From NCBI GenBank assembly GCA_030562195.1, contig JAUJPP010000005.1:9482826-9546825 (forward strand): a stretch of 64,000 bases of DNA. The letters are read 5' to 3'. A program made the translations under genes and the position numbers. Positions 23,041-34,810 of the stretch are shown in pieces. How positions within the stretch are numbered: the first letter of the stretch is position 1; each line of letters opens with the position of its first letter. Origin of the DNA: Nipponacmea schrenckii (lineage: Eukaryota > Mollusca > Gastropoda > Lottiidae). The notes beneath the pieces are model-generated. The model made no database searches. It was not told the origin of the DNA and was given only the letters and a program-made list of their open reading frames with translations.

Positions 23041-23960
23041 TTCCTTCTCTAAAATAAGGACAAAAGCTACAGTTCAAAGCTCATGACAAAAACCAAACCA
23101 GGTAAGGTATTATCTCAATCTATGCCAGGATTAAACCCTGGATCTTTAGGTTGTTATCAAGCATCTGACTGAACCACCAACCCTTCTTCCTTTTTTATAA
23201 TTAGGACAAAAGCTACATATCAGATCAACCTATGCTGGGATTAAACCCTAAACCTGGCAAGCATCTAACTCACTGAACCACCAACCCTTCTTCCTTTTTT
23301 ATAATTAGGACAAAAGCTACATATCAGATCAACCTATGCTGGGATTAAACCCTAAACCTGGCAAGCATCTAACTCACTGAACCACCAACCCTTCTTCCTT
23401 TTTTATAATAAGGACAAAAGCTACATATCAGATCAACCTATGCTGGGATTAAACCCTAAACCTGGCAAGCATCTAACTCACTGAACCACCAACCCTTCTT
23501 CTTGGATTGAACCCTGGCCTTCAAATTTGCGTTTTTAACTAACAAAACCCTTGATTCCTTTCTGAAACCCCTAAGGAACAACTATCTGACCACCACCTCT
23601 TCAGTTTTATAGAAACAGCTAATAATAAAACCTATGTGGGATTAAATCCTAACCGGCAAATTAACATAACGGCAACTGCAACATTTTTAAATACGCACAG
23701 CCTGTGACCTTCTCTAGGGAAGAAACTGATCATGAAATTAATTACCCCATCCTTCTCTTTTTATAATTAGGACAAATACATATAATAACTATGTGGATAA
23801 ACCCTAAACTTGCAAGTCAATCCTGAACCACAACCCTGGTCCTTTTTAAATTCAAGCCATATCAGACAACCTATGGATTAAACCCTAAACTGGAAATTAC
23901 TCACTACACCAACCCTTCTCTTTTTATTGACAAAATCACAATAGATAACCATGGGAAACT
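23032..23960. repeat. ~104-bp array of an S1-head derivative
   Basis: Clear 104-bp units between about 23040 and 23500 contain 'ggacaaaagctacatatcag', 'gctgggattaaaccctaaac' and 'gcatctaactcactgaacc'. The last two pieces are the B-box and A-box ends of the S1 head on the minus strand. From 23500 to 23960 the units are still traceable but riddled with small deletions. About four clear and four or more degraded copies. Confidence 0.85.
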
Positions 23961-24145
23961 CTTATTTTACATGGGTCAGAATTAGGCCCAATACACAAGG
24001 ACATGGTCCTGTCTAACATTCAGCCATAGAGACAAACATAACCTTATTTTCATGGTCAGAATTAGGTCAATACACAAGCAAGCCTCTAACATTCAGCCCT
24101 TGATCCATCAAACCTTTATTTTACATGGGCAATAGTCTAATACCA
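23955..24145. repeat. Isolated degraded copies of the 86-bp satellite
   Basis: About two copies with 'acatgggtcagaattagg', 'aatacacaaggacatggtcc' and 'tctaacattcagcc', heavily eroded toward the right. They match the large array at 33.4 kb. Confidence 0.8.
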
Positions 24146-24394
24146 ACCACATGGCTTCAAAGATTTAAGAAGTCAAGAATAAGTAAATGGGTGAGATAAT
24201 AATACAACAAATCAGATTACAAGGTTGTAAATAATTTGAAATCGTGATCAGCCCTGGCTTTCTTCTAGCCAGACGAAATTATGAATATTGTAATTGACAC
24301 TCCTTCCAAAATTCATTTTACAATATAATAATATAAATAATATAATCTTTATTTATCACAAGGAATGGCTGTCTAATTAACTTAATACAAACAT
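24146..24394. other. AT-rich sequence, nothing recognised
   Basis: Includes an AT-only stretch near 24320-24345. Confidence 0.4.
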
Positions 24395-24485
24395 AGACTC
24401 TTTATTTTACATGGGTCAGAATTAGGTCCAATACAAAGGACATGGTCCTGTCTCACATTAGCCCATGGGGAAAAACATTGGAAAA
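24395..24485. repeat. Single copy of the 86-bp satellite
   Basis: One unit: 'actctttattttacatggg', 'tcagaattaggtccaatac', 'aaaggacatggtcctgtctc'. Detached from the array at 33.4 kb. Confidence 0.8.
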
Positions 24486-25477
24486 AAAAAGATGCTGTCA
24501 CTATATTTGAGTACCGGTACTCGAATTGACAGAGTGGGCAACTTTTCAGCCTTTTTGAAATTGTAAACAAAAGGCATGTTATGCTTTACTTTTAGTCTGT
24601 ATATTCATTTATTCCAGCTTCTCACTGACATTCAGTGCCTTTATAATGATAACGTCTTCGAATTTCAAATAAGTCAAGTTAAGGGGCAATCCCATATAGA
24701 TAATTGACCATAATTAATCATAAAGAATCTACATTGTTTTTCACAACCATCTGATTTCTGAACTTAGGAAATCCCAATTAAATTTGTGATGTACAAAATT
24801 TGCTTTTAATTTTTTTTAAAAATAGACTAAAACATTCCTAAGAATACACCATTTTTTAACTTTTATCGTGTTTAAGTTCTTTTGCAACCTCAGTCAGTTG
24901 GTTTAAAAATCTCACGATAATTTCCTGAATTATTTCACGAATAAGGAAACGAAAACAACCCCTTAAAATAGTTTCCGACATACATGCCTCAGGGAGAGAA
25001 AGGATAAGATTTTTCATCTGAGTACAGGGCCAGAGGCTTCACACACATTTTTCAAGCTTAAGATAGTAATGTTGTTTTTTTTACTCTCGCTTTTTAAATC
25101 TTTTACATTATCTGCCAACTCTTTAATCATTTTGGACATATGTCAAAAAAACAAGATTTTATGTTTTAAAAATAAATCAGAACCCAAAAAAGTTTTCCTA
25201 ATTTCACATCAACAGGATTAAGAAAAGGTGATACATCTCTCAGCTTTTATCTTTTCCCACACACGGATTACCCCCGTAAAAACTTATACTCTATCTTGGG
25301 GAATATACTTTTACAAGGCATCAATAAGAAAATTATATTTTGTTTGGTTAAGGTCAAGGTCAGATGTCAAAGGTCGTATGAGACAGATCAGAGAGGACAA
25401 AGGTCAAAGGATAAAATCACTGTCATTGCCATTGATTTACTTCAGATTATCCATTTACTGGGGTAAGAAATTGAAAT
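24486..25477. other. Unique AT-rich sequence, about 1 kb
   Basis: A short 'aaggtcaaggtcagatgtca' passage near 25350-25410 is internally repetitive. The 83-codon frame at 25228-25479 has no family signature. Confidence 0.45.
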
Positions 25478-25765
25478 GAAAGAAATGGAGTTTTACTTCC
25501 TACCTAATGAACAAATGAAGACAAGCAATGACAGGCAGTGTGCACTGGGGGAGATTGTGCCAGGACATAAGTTTACTCATTTTGAAATTTCCAATTGTGC
25601 AGGGATCTTCAACATGTACAACCTGTAGCCCACAGGGCGTCAGTTTATTTTTCACATACAAATCACTATACGCTTTTTTCCATGTCAGTTCCTCAGACCT
25701 GCTTCACTGACATGGGAAAAAGGGGCTGAAAATCTGATCGTCCATCTCAACCTTTGCCAATATCC
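25478..25765 (-). mobile_element. S1 SINE-like element, body well preserved
   Basis: Runs 'gaaatggagttttacttcc', 'gacaggcagtgtgcac', 'tgccaggacataag', 'gcagggatcttcaacatgta', 'cctgtagcccacaggg', 'catgtcagttcctcagacc', 'gcttcactgacatggga' and 'ctgatcgtccatctcaacc', then loses the head near 25760. It shows the full body order used to define S1. Confidence 0.8.
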
Positions 25766-26261
25766 AAATGTAAATGACTGGAGATATGTATCTTCTCAAT
25801 GCATAGCATTATAGGAAGCTAGCATAGCTTGTGGTATATGACATGGACAAGCTATCATTGTTAATAAAAAGCTTTGATGAGCAAAGAATGACTTACTATA
25901 CACGAAAATTTCACGTTTTTGTTTTCATTTTAAACTGCAACTTACCTGAAATAGTGAAAAAAAAAAAATAATGTTAGGTTGAAGTGTAAAATAAAAAATG
26001 AAATCATTTTAAAATAATCGACTCTTTATTTTTAGGACATTTCTTTCTAAACATGCGTAAGTGACTGTTGATGCGATCATAATCAAGTGACATCCCTTAA
26101 CATGAATATCATACACTACATCATTTTGCTTGAACTTCAGCTTTTTTTTAATTATTTACTGTCTAGTGCATATTGAAGCATCTGTTACAAAGAGGCGTCA
26201 TATACTTCAAATCATATGGTTTGGATTTCAGAGCAAAACACTTCAGTGTTCAAAGGCTTAT
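25766..26261. other. Unique AT-rich sequence, nothing recognised
   Basis: No repeat or exon seen. Confidence 0.45.
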
Positions 26262-26495
26262 TAAAGCTTTCTTCTAAATCCTTCTAAGAAAACCATTTAG
26301 AATTTCTTCTAAATCCTTCTAAGAAAACCATTTAGAATTTCTTCTAAATCCTTCTAAGAAAACCATTTAGAATTTCTTCTAAATCCTTCTAAGAAAACCA
26401 TTTAGAATTTCTTCTAAATCCTTCTAAGAAAACCATTTAGAATTTCTTCTAAATCCTTCTAAGAAAACCATTTAGAATTTCTCTAAAACAAACAT
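26262..26495. repeat. 35-bp array, about 6.5 copies
   Basis: Unit 'aatttcttctaaatccttct' plus 'aagaaaaccatttag'. Copies are identical except at the two ends. A diverged stray copy appears near 26610-26650 ('ctaaatccttcttagaaaa'). Each unit contains the short inverted pair 'ccttct..agaa'. Confidence 0.93.
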
Positions 26496-27099
26496 GTATT
26501 ATAAAAAAGGTATTGAAAGTTGAATTACTATATATCAATAATTTGGATTTAAGCGTGGATTTTTTTTTTTTTTTTTTAAACTCGTTTCAAAGGGTTGATT
26601 CGAACATTTTTCTAAATCCTTCTTAGAAAAAACATTTGGAATTTCTTTATGGAAAAGATATGTCAATATTAATAATATATTGAAGGTTGAGTAACTGTAT
26701 ATCAATAATGACTAATGAAAAGCGATATATTGATTAGATCTAAGATAATATTGAGGTAAAGGTGAATCAATATACCATTATCAAGTGGTTATCTTGTTTA
26801 GCTATCATATAATTAGTTATTATCCTCGTTAAGTTATCGTTTAATTAACGACTTCTAACTAAACATTATCTTGTGTATAAAACATGAATTCTTGCAGTTT
26901 GTGAATGGGCTGTATTGATGTATTGATGAAATATAATTATTTAAGGGTCAGAGGAAGAGTATTGACCAGTGAAGGAAAGGAAAAATCTATAGCATCCGTA
27001 ATAAAATGGAGTTTTACATCCTAGTGCTTAGTATTTATGAAAGTGTTTTGGTACCATTCAAATATATAACAACATATTGATGAAATATAACAATATCTG
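26496..27099. other. Unique AT-rich sequence with a poly-T run
   Basis: A run of Ts lies near 26559-26576, followed by a diverged duplicate of the preceding array edge ('tattgaaggttgagtaactg' resembles 26510-26535). Nothing coding. Confidence 0.45.
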
Positions 27100-27365
27100 T
27101 ATGAATGAAAGAACTGTATTTTACAAGGATTACAACTTAGGTTCACAAGTCCGCCATGACAGGTATCTTTCTACCAGCTGGTCCTTGGCCAAACCTCTTG
27201 GCATTGATCTTTCCAAGATTATCCGTACCCGTTTACAGCTGGGTTTATTCAAGGTCATTGAACTTTTACACCCCGATCGAGATTAGAACTCACTTCCGAC
27301 ATTTTCAACGTATCCAAGCAAATGACGTAAAGAACCAACACTCTATCAGCTGAGCTATAGAACCC
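27100..27365 (-). mobile_element. S2 SINE-like element, near full length
   Basis: On the minus strand: head 'tatagctcagctgatagag', 'tgttggttctttacgtcat', 'ttggatacgttgaaaatgtc', 'gttctaatctcgatcggggt', 'gaccttgaataaaccc', 'cagctgtaaacgggtacgg', 'aaagatcaatgccaagagg', 'accagctggtagaaagat', 'ctgtcatggcggacttgtg' and the 3' end 'aagttgtaatccttgtaaaa'. A box (tagctcagctg) and B box (gttctaatc) are in tRNA order. The 65-69 codon plus-strand frames here are by-products. Confidence 0.85.
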
Positions 27366-28444
27366 CAAATGGAGGGGATTGTTGCCAGAAGTTTTAATAA
27401 AGTTAAACTTAAATTTAAGGTCTTGACTTTACAAAGTTATTGTATTCAAATTTGACTTTGTGAATACTTTTGACAATGATCCCCCTCCATTCATTTGAGG
27501 AAATCAAGTGTTTGCAGTAAAAAGCTTTAATGAATTCATAGCCTCAGGTTCAATGAAATGATGACCCTGGTGATTGTATTGTGGGTAAAGGGAAACCATA
27601 ACTCCCCCATATATGAGGTAAAGGCAGATTCACCCCTACCCCAGTTCCAAATTTTTTTATCATTGAATTCTCTTAATTGCCTAGTTGTTTGCCTAGTTCT
27701 GTCTGTCCCTCTCAGTAGCCCCTACACCCCTACTACTGCAAACCCTTCTAACACCATAACTGTTCAAGACAACTTGAAGGCTGAGGCAACTCTCTAATTT
27801 CGTTCTGTCCATCCTAGAAATTTTGTTATATTTCAATTATGGAGAGAGATAATCCCATGCTGCCTCTTTTTTCCCCACAACCACTGCCACTGCACACAAT
27901 CTCACGGCCTAACTTTTCAAGACAACTTACAAGCCTTACCAACACTGTCATTTTGTTACGTTAAACACTTCGCCACCACTTCATAGGCAATCGACTAGAT
28001 TGATGGACAACTCAGATATTGACCAATAAGATCTGTCTTTTTTACGTCAAATTAAAGGTCTACCTTACAGCTGAGAGACAAATAATGCCAGTCATAAGAA
28101 GTCTCATTCGATTACATAATTAATGAGCTGTCTTGTTTTCCGTTCTGGCAACACTTGCCTTCTGACATTCAAATACATCAGTCTAATCTGGCAACGCTGT
28201 TTATCATTTGCTGCGAATGACCTTTTTGTAATAATGTTAATAAAGAACAAGACTGAAATAATTGTGTAAAGTTGAAAGTGGCGGGATCACGCCAAGTATT
28301 TCTGATTGACCCAATAAAGTATTGATTAGTATGATTGGAAATCTGATTATTTCTGATTTAAAGAAGCCAGTTGAGAAAAAATATAATGGGAAACTGTCTT
28401 GTCTACTATTTGCAACAACATCCATTGAAAGTTAAATGCTTAGA
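27366..28444. other. Unique sequence with a small local duplication
   Basis: Passages around 27700-27785 ('aactgttcaagacaacttga') and 27895-27940 ('acttttcaagacaacttaca') are diverged copies of one another. No exon recognised. Confidence 0.45.
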
Positions 28445-28770
28445 CTAAGACCCTATGAGAATTGCCAAAAGGTTTATCTGTAAGATAGGATCCTTGCGAT
28501 CCTAAGTTATTTTGCTTGTAAGATCAATGTCTATTGATGTATCCGGTAGACAGGATCCTTGTGAACCTAAGTTATTATCCTTGTAACACCATGTAAGATC
28601 AATGCCTAGTGGTTTGGCCAAGGACTTCCTGGTAGATGAAATCCTTGTGCACCTAAGTTGTTATCCTTGTAACATCAGTGCCTAGTGCTTTGACCAAGGA
28701 GTTGTAGCTAAATAGAACCAAGATTGTTATCCATGTAAAATCAATGGTTGTTTCTCTCTTTAAGGTTAAG
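28445..28770 (+). repeat. Tandem copies of the S2 3' segment
   Basis: About four units of roughly 80-100 bp, each with variants of 'caatgcctagtggtttggcc', 'aaggacttcctggtagatga', 'atccttgtgaacctaag' and 'ttgttatccttgtaa'. This is the terminal third of S2 repeated head to tail. The last unit ends with the usual S2 tail 'atggttgtttctctcttt'. Confidence 0.8.
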
Positions 28771-28835
28771 ATAACCACAATCTGCATGTCAAATTTATCG
28801 ATGCTGTTTTTTTTCCTTCCTGTTCTTTCGTGTTT

Positions 28836-29135
28836 TCTGTTAATTAACAGATATATTATCTGTAAAGTGTTAACATAAATAATCCAAATCAGTCATGCGA
28901 TCAAAGTGTCTTCATCACATCGATCCTTATCCTATGCCACTCCTAAAAAGAGGGTGTACCAGAGAGAAAAAGCATTCTGTGCTACATATTCATGGTTATC
29001 TGTTAATTAACAGATATTTTTCCTGTAAACTGTTAAACAGTATCAATCATAAAGGAGCGTATACCAGATGGAAAAGCATCCTGTGCAACTCCTAAAAGAG
29101 GGAATACTAGATGAAAAAGCATCCTGTAAAACATC
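28836..29135. repeat. ~160-bp duplication around a palindrome
   Basis: The perfect palindrome 'ctgttaattaacag' at 28837-28850 recurs near 28999 with the same downstream text ('agatat', 'ctgtaaa', 'tgttaa', 'aggagcgtataccagatgg', 'aaaagcatcctgt'). A third partial copy of the end follows near 29085-29130. Confidence 0.75.
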
Positions 29136-29809
29136 TTATAGGGGATGCCCTGAGCCATATATTTGATTAACACAGAAAGCTTCTACCCCATCAAATGTTG
29201 CTAATAAAAATCGGATCACTACTAATAAGATAAGAAGCTGAGCTACTCAAGAGCATTGTGTTCTGTAGAATTCTATAAAGAGTAACTTCAGAAGAACATA
29301 GCCTAAGGTTGGTCATTGTTTCTCATTTGATTTAATTTGGAAAAAATTCCTTGGCATTCCTGGCACAAATTTTGAAGAAGTTTTGAGAGACATCTTGTGC
29401 CAGATATTCCATGTAGAAATAAGAAAATAAATCATAAAAGTTAAAGCTAAATTACATTATAACTGACATCAAAACTAACAGGGATGCCCTCTTTAAAATC
29501 TTTAAACTACTCGTTCTGCCAATTCAGCACATTTTTTCTTTTTTTTGTAATTAGCATACGTTACTCTTTACCCTAACACATTTTTCAATAATTAATAAAA
29601 GTTTTGACACCTGTCTTACAATAAATAATTAGTTATTAACCCAAACAGAACAGACCTGGTGAATATAACCTAATTTGTCAGTCAATATCACCAATATACA
29701 ATCATAATCCAACAACATGCAATTCAATCAATCATTGTAAATAAATCCCAGCTCTATAATTATTTTCTATTCTTACTGAATTACTATAATAAATAATTAC
29801 CCTTAAATT
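29136..29809. other. Unique AT-rich sequence, nothing recognised
   Basis: No repeat or exon seen. Confidence 0.5.
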
Positions 29810-30600
29810 TATTTCTCTTCAAATTTCTCATACTGCCATATCAATTATCCTGGACCAAATTTCTCCCACCAATTACCCTGTCCCACACTTCAATATACTT
29901 TTAGAATTAACATGTATCATTTTCTTTCTCACCCAATTACCCCAGTCCATATTTGAATATTTCTCTACCCAATTACCCTGGTCCATATTTCAATATTTTC
30001 TTCCCAATTACCCTGTCCCACACTCAATATGCTTTTTAGAACATTTATCATTTTCTTTTCTCAGCCAATTACCCCAGTCCACATTTCAATATATCTCTAC
30101 TCAATTACCCTGGTCCATATTTCAATATATCTCTACTCAATTACCCTGGTCCATATTTCAATATTTCTTTACCCAATTACCCTGGTCCATATTTCAATAT
30201 TTCTTTACCCAATTACCCTAGTCCATATACCAACTTGTTTCCACCACTTACTCTACTCTACCCAATTACCCTGGACCACATTTCAAAATTTCTCTTCCCA
30301 ATTACCCTGGTCCACATTTCAATATTTCTCTACCCAATTACCCTGGTCCATATTTAAATATTTCTCTACCCAATTACCCTGGTCCATATTTCAATATTTC
30401 TCTTCCCAATTACCCTGGTCCATATTTCAATATTTCTCTTCCCAATTACCCTGGTCCATATTTCAATATTTCTCTTCCCAATTACCCCAGTCCATATTTC
30501 AATATTTCTCTTCCCAATTACCCTGGTCCACATTTCAACATCATCACCTTAAATCTTTCTAGACCATATTTCAAAATTTCTACATCCAATAACCCTGAAT
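29810..30600. repeat. 36-bp array 'cccaattaccctggtcca', about 20 copies
   Basis: Unit 'cccaattaccctggtccata' plus 'tttcaatatttctctt'. Regular from about 30060 to 30540, irregular before that. Since 36 is a multiple of three, one plus-strand frame (30029-30562) stays open for 177 codons with a 12-residue period. There is no other support for translation. Confidence 0.92.
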
Positions 30601-31079
30601 TTCAACCTCAATCACTTTGCTTGTCTTTAACAATAAACATAGCCTATAATGATCTATAAAGCCTTTTAAATATATATTTGTCTTTGTTAGTTGTTGGCAA
30701 ATAGAGGTCTAGAACAAATAAATTACCTTGAATTTAATTAGAGATTTTCAACTAACAGAAAGTAGGGAAGGCTTTCATCTTTCTGAACAATAAGAATCTA
30801 CATAGGAATTTACCAAATCAATACTTTCCATTTAAAGATGGTCAATCAAAAAATATTTCAGTTAAATTTTTTATCTTTTTTCATAAAAAATTGTGTGTCT
30901 ATCGATTTTTTTTTTCATTTTAGAACTATATTGGAACTTAACTTTTCAAATTTATATTATTTGTATAAGAGAACGGCTTTTGATCAATAGAAAAAAAGAA
31001 GAAAGGTAATTTCATTTGTAAACTTACTTTTAAAAAACATTTTTTAAATAACGATTTCTAAATTCATGCAAGCTTTTGA
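30601..31079. other. Unique AT-rich sequence, nothing recognised
   Basis: No repeat or exon seen. Confidence 0.5.
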
Positions 31080-31225
31080 AATCTATTTTTGCAATTTCCA
31101 ACAGTTGAGGGATCTTTAACCTGCACAGTCTGTATAGGGTATGACTTGGATTCTGTTCTTGAGGAATACATGGCCAGCCTCTTTAAAGTAGAATCTTGCG
31201 GAATACATGGCCAGCCCCTTTAAAT
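31080..31225 (-). mobile_element. Short S1 fragment plus a small duplication
   Basis: 'tttttgcaatttccaacagt', 'gagggatctttaacctgcac' and 'agtctgta' identify the S1 body. It is followed by two copies of 'ggaatacatggccagcc' near 31163 and 31200. Confidence 0.6.
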
Positions 31226-31440
31226 TAATTAATTGAGTCCAATTAGAATAAAACAATTAATATTTTAAGACTTTTTAAGACTTGACTTGTGTTTGTCATT
31301 CAATATACATGGGACAAATCAAGTGTTATTCCAGACGTTTTGCCTGCAGGCAATTTTAAACTTGTATAAGATTTACAATATCTATTGTATACATCAGGAA
31401 TTCACAAAGCATAACAAAACACTTGTTCCTTCAGATAAAT
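31226..31440. other. Unique sequence, nothing recognised
   Basis: Short AT-rich spacer. Confidence 0.4.
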
Positions 31441-31862
31441 AAGATAAATATGGATATACTACTTCTCTTTAAGTTTCAATTCACATACAGCAATCTTTAT
31501 CAAGCAGTTGAATACCTTATATAGTATATGACCACTATTATAGATATACTACTTCTCTTTAATTTAAGCAACGTTTCAATTTACATACAGCAATCTTTAT
31601 CAAGCAATTTAATACCTTATATAGTATAAGACTTCTATTATAGATATACTACTCCTTCCTTTAATTTCAAGCAATATTTCAATATACATGCAGGAATCTT
31701 TATCAAGACTTCTTTTATAGATACACTACTTTCTTTTATTGTAAGCAAAGTTGAATACCTTATATAGTATAAGGAATCTATTATAGATATACTACTTCTT
31801 TTTAATTATTAGCAATATTTAATTCACATAAAGGAATCTTTATCAATCAGATTATAACCTTG
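31441..31862. repeat. ~95-bp tandem array, about 4.5 copies
   Basis: Units contain 'tatagatatactacttctct', 'ttcaattcacatacagcaat', 'ctttatcaagca' and 'taccttatatagtata'. Starts lie near 31448, 31541, 31641, 31717 and 31781. The third and fourth copies have internal deletions. Confidence 0.85.
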
Positions 31863-31949
31863 TGATGCCTAGAAACGACAGCCATTACGCCACTTGCTAT
31901 ACTTACTCAAGTCTTCAACTGACTTACATTTAGAAACGCTTCTTCTGGA
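31863..31949. other. Short unique spacer
   Basis: Nothing recognised. Confidence 0.3.
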
Positions 31950-33080
31950 TTTCTAGAACCTGCTCGTTGATGCAGGTCACAGGGGTTTACAAGGTGAAGG
32001 CTGAAATATGACTTCTGTCAACAAATGGCCAAAAGGATCAAATCATCATTCAAAATAAGAGAACAATTTTTAAATTGATCCAAGTTCCAGGCGTATTGGA
32101 ATAGTTTTAAACCACTGGGGCACAATCTTGATTTTTAGGGGTCGTTTTGGGCCTTTGTTACATTTAAACAGTCCTCAGAAATACTCAAGCTCTAAGAAAA
32201 TCGCATAATACCTTGAAATATACCTCAAAAATTTCACTTTTTATTTTTTTCCGTGCTGTACGCGGCTGGTCTCCAGTCAGTCTGAAAATTGTGTGTCCTG
32301 TTGACAAAATCTACAATTGTTATTACATGTACTTTCTTTTTGTTTTATCAGTGTGGGCCTGCGCAGTAGTCTATTTATAACTCTTTGATTTTCCAATATG
32401 ACGGGACGTTCATAATATCTTTATACATTATGATTTTCAAACACGGAAATAAATAGTTATACCCATGGATTTGAAGGCTCAATTTTCTAAAGGTCAATGA
32501 CTACATTAGACTTCTTCTGATTAGTCTAGAACCATAGACTCGTTATTCATGGGTTCATGAAGGCTGAAATATGACTTCTGTCAACAAATCCAAGAGGACA
32601 AACATCTTTTATACAATGAGGTAACAATTATCAATATCCAAGTTCCTGCAAATTAGCCGCAACTAGTTTTAAAGGGGCACAATCTATCATACCATGGGCT
32701 TTGTTACATTTAACAGTCCAGAAATACTAAGCTCATAAGGAAATGCAATACCGAAAATGTACCTTCAAGAATTTCAGGACCTATTTATTTTTATCATGTG
32801 ATATCTGGTCATCCAGCAGGTCTGAACATTGGTCCTAGAGACAAACATAAATTTATAAATTTTAATTTGGTCAGTAGGCCTATGCATCAGTAATTATACC
32901 TGCTTTGTCCATAGAGACTAAAATAATCTAAAATTATGAATTTTCAAACACGGTAAGTAATGTATACCCATGAAAGATGCTTTCATTGTTCAAAGGTAAC
33001 ACTTAGACTATTTCTGATTAGCTAATCAAAATGATTTTGTTTTTGAGGTGTCCAAGATTGTCCAAAATCAAGACTGTGTC
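31950..33080. repeat. ~560-bp direct duplication, right copy eroded
   Basis: The left copy (about 31950-32510) and right copy (about 32515-33070) share 'aaggctgaaatatgacttct', 'gtcaacaaat', 'ggggcacaatct', 'gggctttgttacattta', 'acagtcc', 'gaaatactaagctc' and 'attttcaaacacgg'. The right copy has lost many single bases and short runs relative to the left. No coding potential seen. Confidence 0.75.
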
Positions 33081-33440
33081 CCTTTAAACCAGTTTTAGTC
33101 ATGATGAACATATACTCTTATCTTAAGTCTAGAATTAGACCCAGGGACTATAGGTCCAGCATACATCAGTATACAACCATAATTTCAGTTTTCAGTAGAA
33201 TTGGTCCATGAAGAAGCAATGAAATGTTACTTTCAGACCTTAGGACCTATCTTATTTTAAGTCAATAGATTCTACAAACAGCTAAGGAATAAGCATAACA
33301 TTCAGCAAAGAATAAACATAGACTCTTTATAGTAATATACATACCTGCTGCATAAATACAAATAGAGAAATAAATGATATATCACAAAAAAGTAATTACA
33401 TAAGTGCATGATCTGTTAAAACAGTCTATAATAAATAATA
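33081..33440. repeat. Degraded lead-in to the 86-bp satellite
   Basis: Scattered matches to the 86-bp unit ('agaattagaccc', 'acaaacatagactctttat', 'ttggtccatgaag') are interrupted by unrelated sequence, so this is an eroded or poorly resolved array edge. Confidence 0.55.
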
Positions 33441-34810
33441 AACTCTTCATTTTACATGGGTCAGAATTTGGTCCAATACACAAGGACATGGTTCTGTCTA
33501 ACATTCAGTCCATAGAGACAAACATATACTCTTTATTTTACATGGGTCAGAATTTAAGTCCAATACACAAGGACATGGTCCTGTCAAAACATTCAGTCCA
33601 TAGAGACAAACATTTTTACTCTTTATTTTACATGGGTCAGAATTTGGTCCAATACACAAGGACATGGTCCAGTCTAACATTCAGACCTCATAAGACAAAC
33701 ATAAACTCTTTATTTTACATGGGTCAGAATTAGGTCCAATACACAAGGACATGGTCCTGTCTAACATTCAGTCCATAGAGACAAACATAGACTCTTTATT
33801 TTAAACATGGGTCAGAATTAGGTCCAATACACAAGGACATGGTCCTGTCTAACATTCAGCCCATAGAGACAAACATAGACTCTTTATTTTACATGGGTCA
33901 GAATTAGGTCCAATACACAAGGACATGGTCCTGTCTAACATTCAACCCATAAAGACAAACATAGACTCTTTATTTTACATGGGTCAGAATTAGGTCCAAT
34001 ACACAAGGACATGGTCCTGTCTAACATTCAACCCATAAAGACAAACATAGACTCTTTATTTTACATGGGTCAGAATTAGGTCCAATACACAAGGACATGG
34101 TCCTGTCTAACATTCAGTCCATAGAGACAAACATAGACTCTTTATTTTACATGGGTCAGAATTAGGTCCAATACACAAGGACATGGTCCTGTCTAACATT
34201 CAGTCCATAGAGACAAACATAGACTCTTTATTTTACATGGGTCAGAATTAGGTCCAATACACAAGGACATGGTCCTGTCTAACATTCAACCCAAAGAGAC
34301 AAACATAGACTCTTTATTTTACATGGGTCAGAATTAGGTCCAATACACAAGGACATGGTCCTGTCTAACATTCAGTCCATAGAGACAAACATAGACTCTT
34401 TATTTTACATGGGTCAGAATTAGGTCCAATACACAAGGACATGGTTCTGTCTAACATTCAGTCCATAGAGACAAACATAGACTCTTTATTTTACATGGGT
34501 CAGAATTAGGTCCAATACACAAGGACATGGTCCTGTCTAACATTCAGTCCATAGAGACAAACATAGACTCTTTATTTTACATGGGTCAGTATTAGGTCCA
34601 ATACACAAGGACATGGTTCTGTCTAACATTCAACCCATAAAGACAAACATAGACTCTTTATTTTAAATGGGTCAGAATTAGGTCCAATACACAAGGACAT
34701 GGTTCTGTCTAACATTCAGCCCATAGAGACAAACATAGACTCTTTATTTTACATGGGTCAGAATTAGGTTCAATACACAAGGACATGGTTCTGTCTAATA
34801 TTCAGCCAAT
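33441..34810. repeat. 86-bp satellite array, about 16 copies
   Basis: Unit of 86 bp: 'acatgggtcagaattaggtc', 'caatacacaaggacatggtc', 'ctgtctaacattcagtccat', 'agagacaaacatagactctt', 'tatttt'. Copies between 33700 and 34750 are almost identical, with phase variants 'cagtccat/cagcccat/caacccat'. The first copies are more diverged. Stray copies occur at 23.96-24.14 kb and 24.4 kb. Confidence 0.95.

Noticed and set aside
30029..30562. 177-codon frame with a 12-residue period
   Set aside because: The 36-bp unit keeps the frame by arithmetic. There is no signal peptide or other protein feature, and only an array on either side.
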